A stretch of 64,000 nucleotides of DNA from CADCTB01 sp964479465 (GTDB lineage: Bacteria; Actinomycetota; Acidimicrobiia; Acidimicrobiales; AC-14): positions 59,585 through 123,584 of the forward strand of contig CAYZMG010000003.1 in the NCBI GenBank assembly GCA_964479465.1, written 5' to 3'. Below, piece by piece: positions 62,322-64,000 of this stretch. The translations under genes and the position numbers were made by a program. The notes beneath the pieces were generated by a model that did not search any database, had not been told where the DNA came from, and was given only the letters and a program-made list of their open reading frames with translations. Position 1 is the stretch's first letter, and each line of letters begins with the position of its first letter.

Positions 62322-63278
62322 GTGCGCACGGTCGGTGTCGACGTCGGGGGAACGAAGTGCCTCGCTGTTGCCGTCGAAGGCGGCCGGATGATCGACGAGC
62401 GCCGGTTGCCGACTCCGGCGGGGGAGCTGGCGGTCCTCGACACCATTGCCGCCGTCGTGGCCGAGGTGGCGGGCACCGCCGAGCTGCGGGGCGTCGGGAT
62501 CGGTGTGCCCGGCTTCGTCGACCGCACCGGCGTGCTCCGGTTCGCGCCGAACCTGCCGGGCGTTGTCGACTTCCCCATCAGGGCCGAGCTCGAGGCCCGG
62601 CTGGGAATCCCGGTCCTGGCCGACAACGACGCCACGTGCGCGGCGTGGGGCGAGCGCCAGCTGGGGGCGGCCCAGGGCTACAACGACGTGATCCTGGTGA
62701 CGCTCGGCACCGGGATCGGGGGCGGGATCGTGGCCGGTGGGTCACTCATGCGGGGCACCACCGGCTTCGGCGGCGAGATCGGGCACATGGTCATCAACAC
62801 CGACGGCCCGCCGTGCCCGTGCGGGCAAAGGGGCTGCTGGGAGCGCTACGCCTCCGGCAGCGGCCTCGCCGCGCTGGCCCAGCGGGCGGCGACGGAAGGG
62901 CGGGCCCGGCGGGTGCTGGCCCGGGCCGGCGGCGACGTGGAGAACGTCCGGGGGGAGCACGTGACGGTGGCTGCGGCCGAGGGAGACGCCGAAGCCAAGG
63001 CCGTGCTCGCCGAGCTCGGGTGGTGGGTGGCGCTCGGTCTGGTGAACCTCACCAACATCTTCGACCCCCAGGCCTTCGTGCTCGGCGGCGGGCTGGCCGA
63101 GGCCGGCGACCTGTTGCTCGACCCGGTGCGGGCTGCGTTCGGCGAGCTGCTCGCCGGCTCCTCCTACCGTCCGGGCGTCGACATCCTGCCGGCGACCCTC
63201 GGCGAACACGCCGGCGCCATCGGCGCGGCGTGTCTCTTCGAAAATCCGCGCGAGAAGAGCAAGTCAGGACCGTTGTAG
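62322..63278 (+). CDS. ROK family glucokinase-like kinase
   Basis: 318 residues from a GTG two bases after the eRF1-like gene. ATP-binding DVGGTKCLAV, sugar-binding NDATCAAWGE and LGTGIGGGIV, EIGHM, and the zinc motif CPCGQRGCWE. It probably phosphorylates glucose or a related sugar. The coupled gene order (eRF1-like then kinase) is likely operonic. Confidence 0.9.
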   Translation: MRTVGVDVGGTKCLAVAVEGGRMIDERRLPTPAGELAVLDTIAAVVAEVAGTAELRGVGIGVPGFVDRTGVLRFAPNLPGVVDFPIRAELEARLGIPVLADNDATCAAWGERQLGAAQGYNDVILVTLGTGIGGGIVAGGSLMRGTTGFGGEIGHMVINTDGPPCPCGQRGCWERYASGSGLAALAQRAATEGRARRVLARAGGDVENVRGEHVTVAAAEGDAEAKAVLAELGWWVALGLVNLTNIFDPQAFVLGGGLAEAGDLLLDPVRAAFGELLAGSSYRPGVDILPATLGEHAGAIGAACLFENPREKSKSGPL

Positions 63279-63291
63279 TTTGGAGAGGGCT

Positions 63292-63340
63292 GCCGGTCCC
63301 CGGGCTCCCCAGCCCCCGGGGGCCGGCCGCCTTTCTCGTT
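63292..63340 (+). terminator. Terminator after ROK kinase gene
   Basis: GCCGG...CCGGGCT / AGCCC...CCGGC imperfect stem with a four-base loop (63292-63327), followed by CGCCTTTCTCG. It lies 13 bp after the kinase stop and before the DUF3105 start. Confidence 0.7.
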
Positions 63341-63360
63341 CGGTCGCCTACCATCCCGGC

Positions 63361-63873
63361 GTGACTCGCAGATGGTTGACCCTGGCCGCCGGCGCCTTCG
63401 TATCCGTGCTTCTGGCCGCGTGCAGTAGTGGCGACGACGAGCCGACCGCCAACAGCCAGACCAGCCCCTCGACGACAGCTGCCCGCTCGCCGGCCACCAC
63501 GGTGACGACTCAGCCGTCGATCGAGGGCGTGCAGACGTTCCAGGTCGAAGCCGGCCACTCCGCCGGCCCCGTCGCCTACCCCCAGGTCCCTCCCGCCGGC
63601 GGCATCCACAACCCACTGTGGCAGCAGTGCGGGTTCTACGACCAGCCGATCGAGAACGAGAAGGGCGTGCACTCCCTCGAGCACGGCGCCATCTGGATCA
63701 CCTACCGCCCGGAACTGCCTCAGGCCGAGATCGACGGCCTGGCCACCCTGGCCCGGAGCCGCAACTACATCCTCGTGTCGCGCTGGGACTCGGGCCTGCC
63801 GGCGCCTGTCGTGGTGACCAGTTGGGGCCGGCAGCTCCAACTCCAGTCCACAGCCGATCCTCGCATGGCGTAG
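63361..63873 (+). CDS. DUF3105 lipoprotein, truncated by an in-frame stop
   Basis: 170 residues from a GTG. Lipobox LAAC (C21) and a Ser/Thr linker, then the DUF3105 domain with GGIHNPLWQQCGFYDQPIENE and VHSLEHGAIWITYRP. The TAG at 63871 cuts it, but codons after it stay in the same frame (LIRQYIGQGPELNAAC, to TAG at 63922), and complete the usual family end, so GAG to TAG is a likely change. The gene may be a pseudogene or nearly complete. Function unknown. Confidence 0.82.
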   Translation: MTRRWLTLAAGAFVSVLLAACSSGDDEPTANSQTSPSTTAARSPATTVTTQPSIEGVQTFQVEAGHSAGPVAYPQVPPAGGIHNPLWQQCGFYDQPIENEKGVHSLEHGAIWITYRPELPQAEIDGLATLARSRNYILVSRWDSGLPAPVVVTSWGRQLQLQSTADPRMA

Positions 63874-63924
63874 CTCATCCGTCAGTACATCGGCCAGGGC
63901 CCCGAGCTCAACGCCGCCTGTTAG

Positions 63925-64000
63925 CTGTGCCCCGTCAGGCAACGTTCGCCGCGCTCACGCCGGCCAGGGCCACCGCTGGCTGCGTTCTCGTCCTCGACGC
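63925..64000. other. Window edge, nothing assigned
   Basis: 76 bp after the DUF3105 remnant with open frames on both strands but no start codon or motif that would support a gene. Confidence 0.4.

Noticed and set aside
63049..63942. A minus-strand gene opposite the ROK kinase and DUF3105 genes
   Set aside because: No motif; plus-strand genes here have clear family signatures.

Overview
The window is about 70% GC and densely coded. It reads as chromosomal DNA of an actinobacterium. Lineage markers are a WhiB regulator, the septation protein SepH, an HU protein with a lysine/alanine-rich tail, an ImuA'/ImuB/DnaE2 mutasome behind actinobacterial-type SOS boxes (CGAAC-N4-GTTCG), CofC/FbiD of coenzyme F420 synthesis, a PimB-like mannosyltransferase, and many genes that look leaderless. 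A deep-branching class such as Acidimicrobiia is my inference from gene style; no rRNA gene is present to settle it. No tRNA, rRNA, CRISPR array, transposase or prophage was recognised.

Layout. 0-9 kb: a frameshifted AlkZ-like gene, ChaB-like protein, a SpoIIE phosphatase/anti-sigma kinase module, DUF2207 and YceH proteins, and an LLM flavin oxidoreductase. 9.1-9.9 kb: a WhiB7-like gene behind what looks like the full uORF/terminator attenuation leader known for whiB7. 9.9-13 kb: a translationally coupled response regulator, histidine kinase and DUF4173 membrane protein. 13-18 kb: small conserved genes, a GOLPH3-like protein, TrmO, a second frameshifted gene, and a radical SAM protein interrupted by a LAGLIDADG intein. 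18-25.5 kb: dienelactone hydrolase, phospholipase D-type synthase, cupredoxin and multicopper oxidase, acyltransferase-like protein and hydrolase. 25.9-32.2 kb: an archaeal-style NurA-HerA-Mre11-Rad50 DNA-end-processing cluster whose first two genes are separated by a 173-bp tandem repeat full of hairpins. 32-46.5 kb: HAD phosphatase, HU, PIG-L deacetylase with CofC, metallophosphoesterase, GpsA, MoxR/DUF58/VWA, RpiB, RNase HII, and a split arginine dihydrolase / ornithine cyclodeaminase pair coupled to an AI-2E-type transporter. 46.6-56 kb: NifU-like protein, SOS-controlled imuA'-imuB, a BNR-repeat lipoprotein, three palindromes, a lower-GC pair of secreted proteins, and SOS-controlled dnaE2. 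56-64 kb: anti-sigma kinase, acetyltransferase, SDR, SepH, PimB-like transferase, bacterial eRF1-like protein, ROK kinase, and a DUF3105 lipoprotein cut short by a stop codon.

Three systems stand out as integrated units: antibiotic-stress attenuation control of whiB7, the NurA/HerA/Mre11/Rad50 resection machine beside an SOS mutagenic polymerase set, and the arginine-catabolism pair. Several repeat structures (two copies of a ~55-bp palindrome 33 kb apart, three palindromes at 50.9 kb, a 62-bp tandem duplication at a stop/start junction) are not explained by the genes. Two frameshifts and one premature stop may be sequence errors or real decay. No stretch longer than about 330 bases lacks a gene or a described element.
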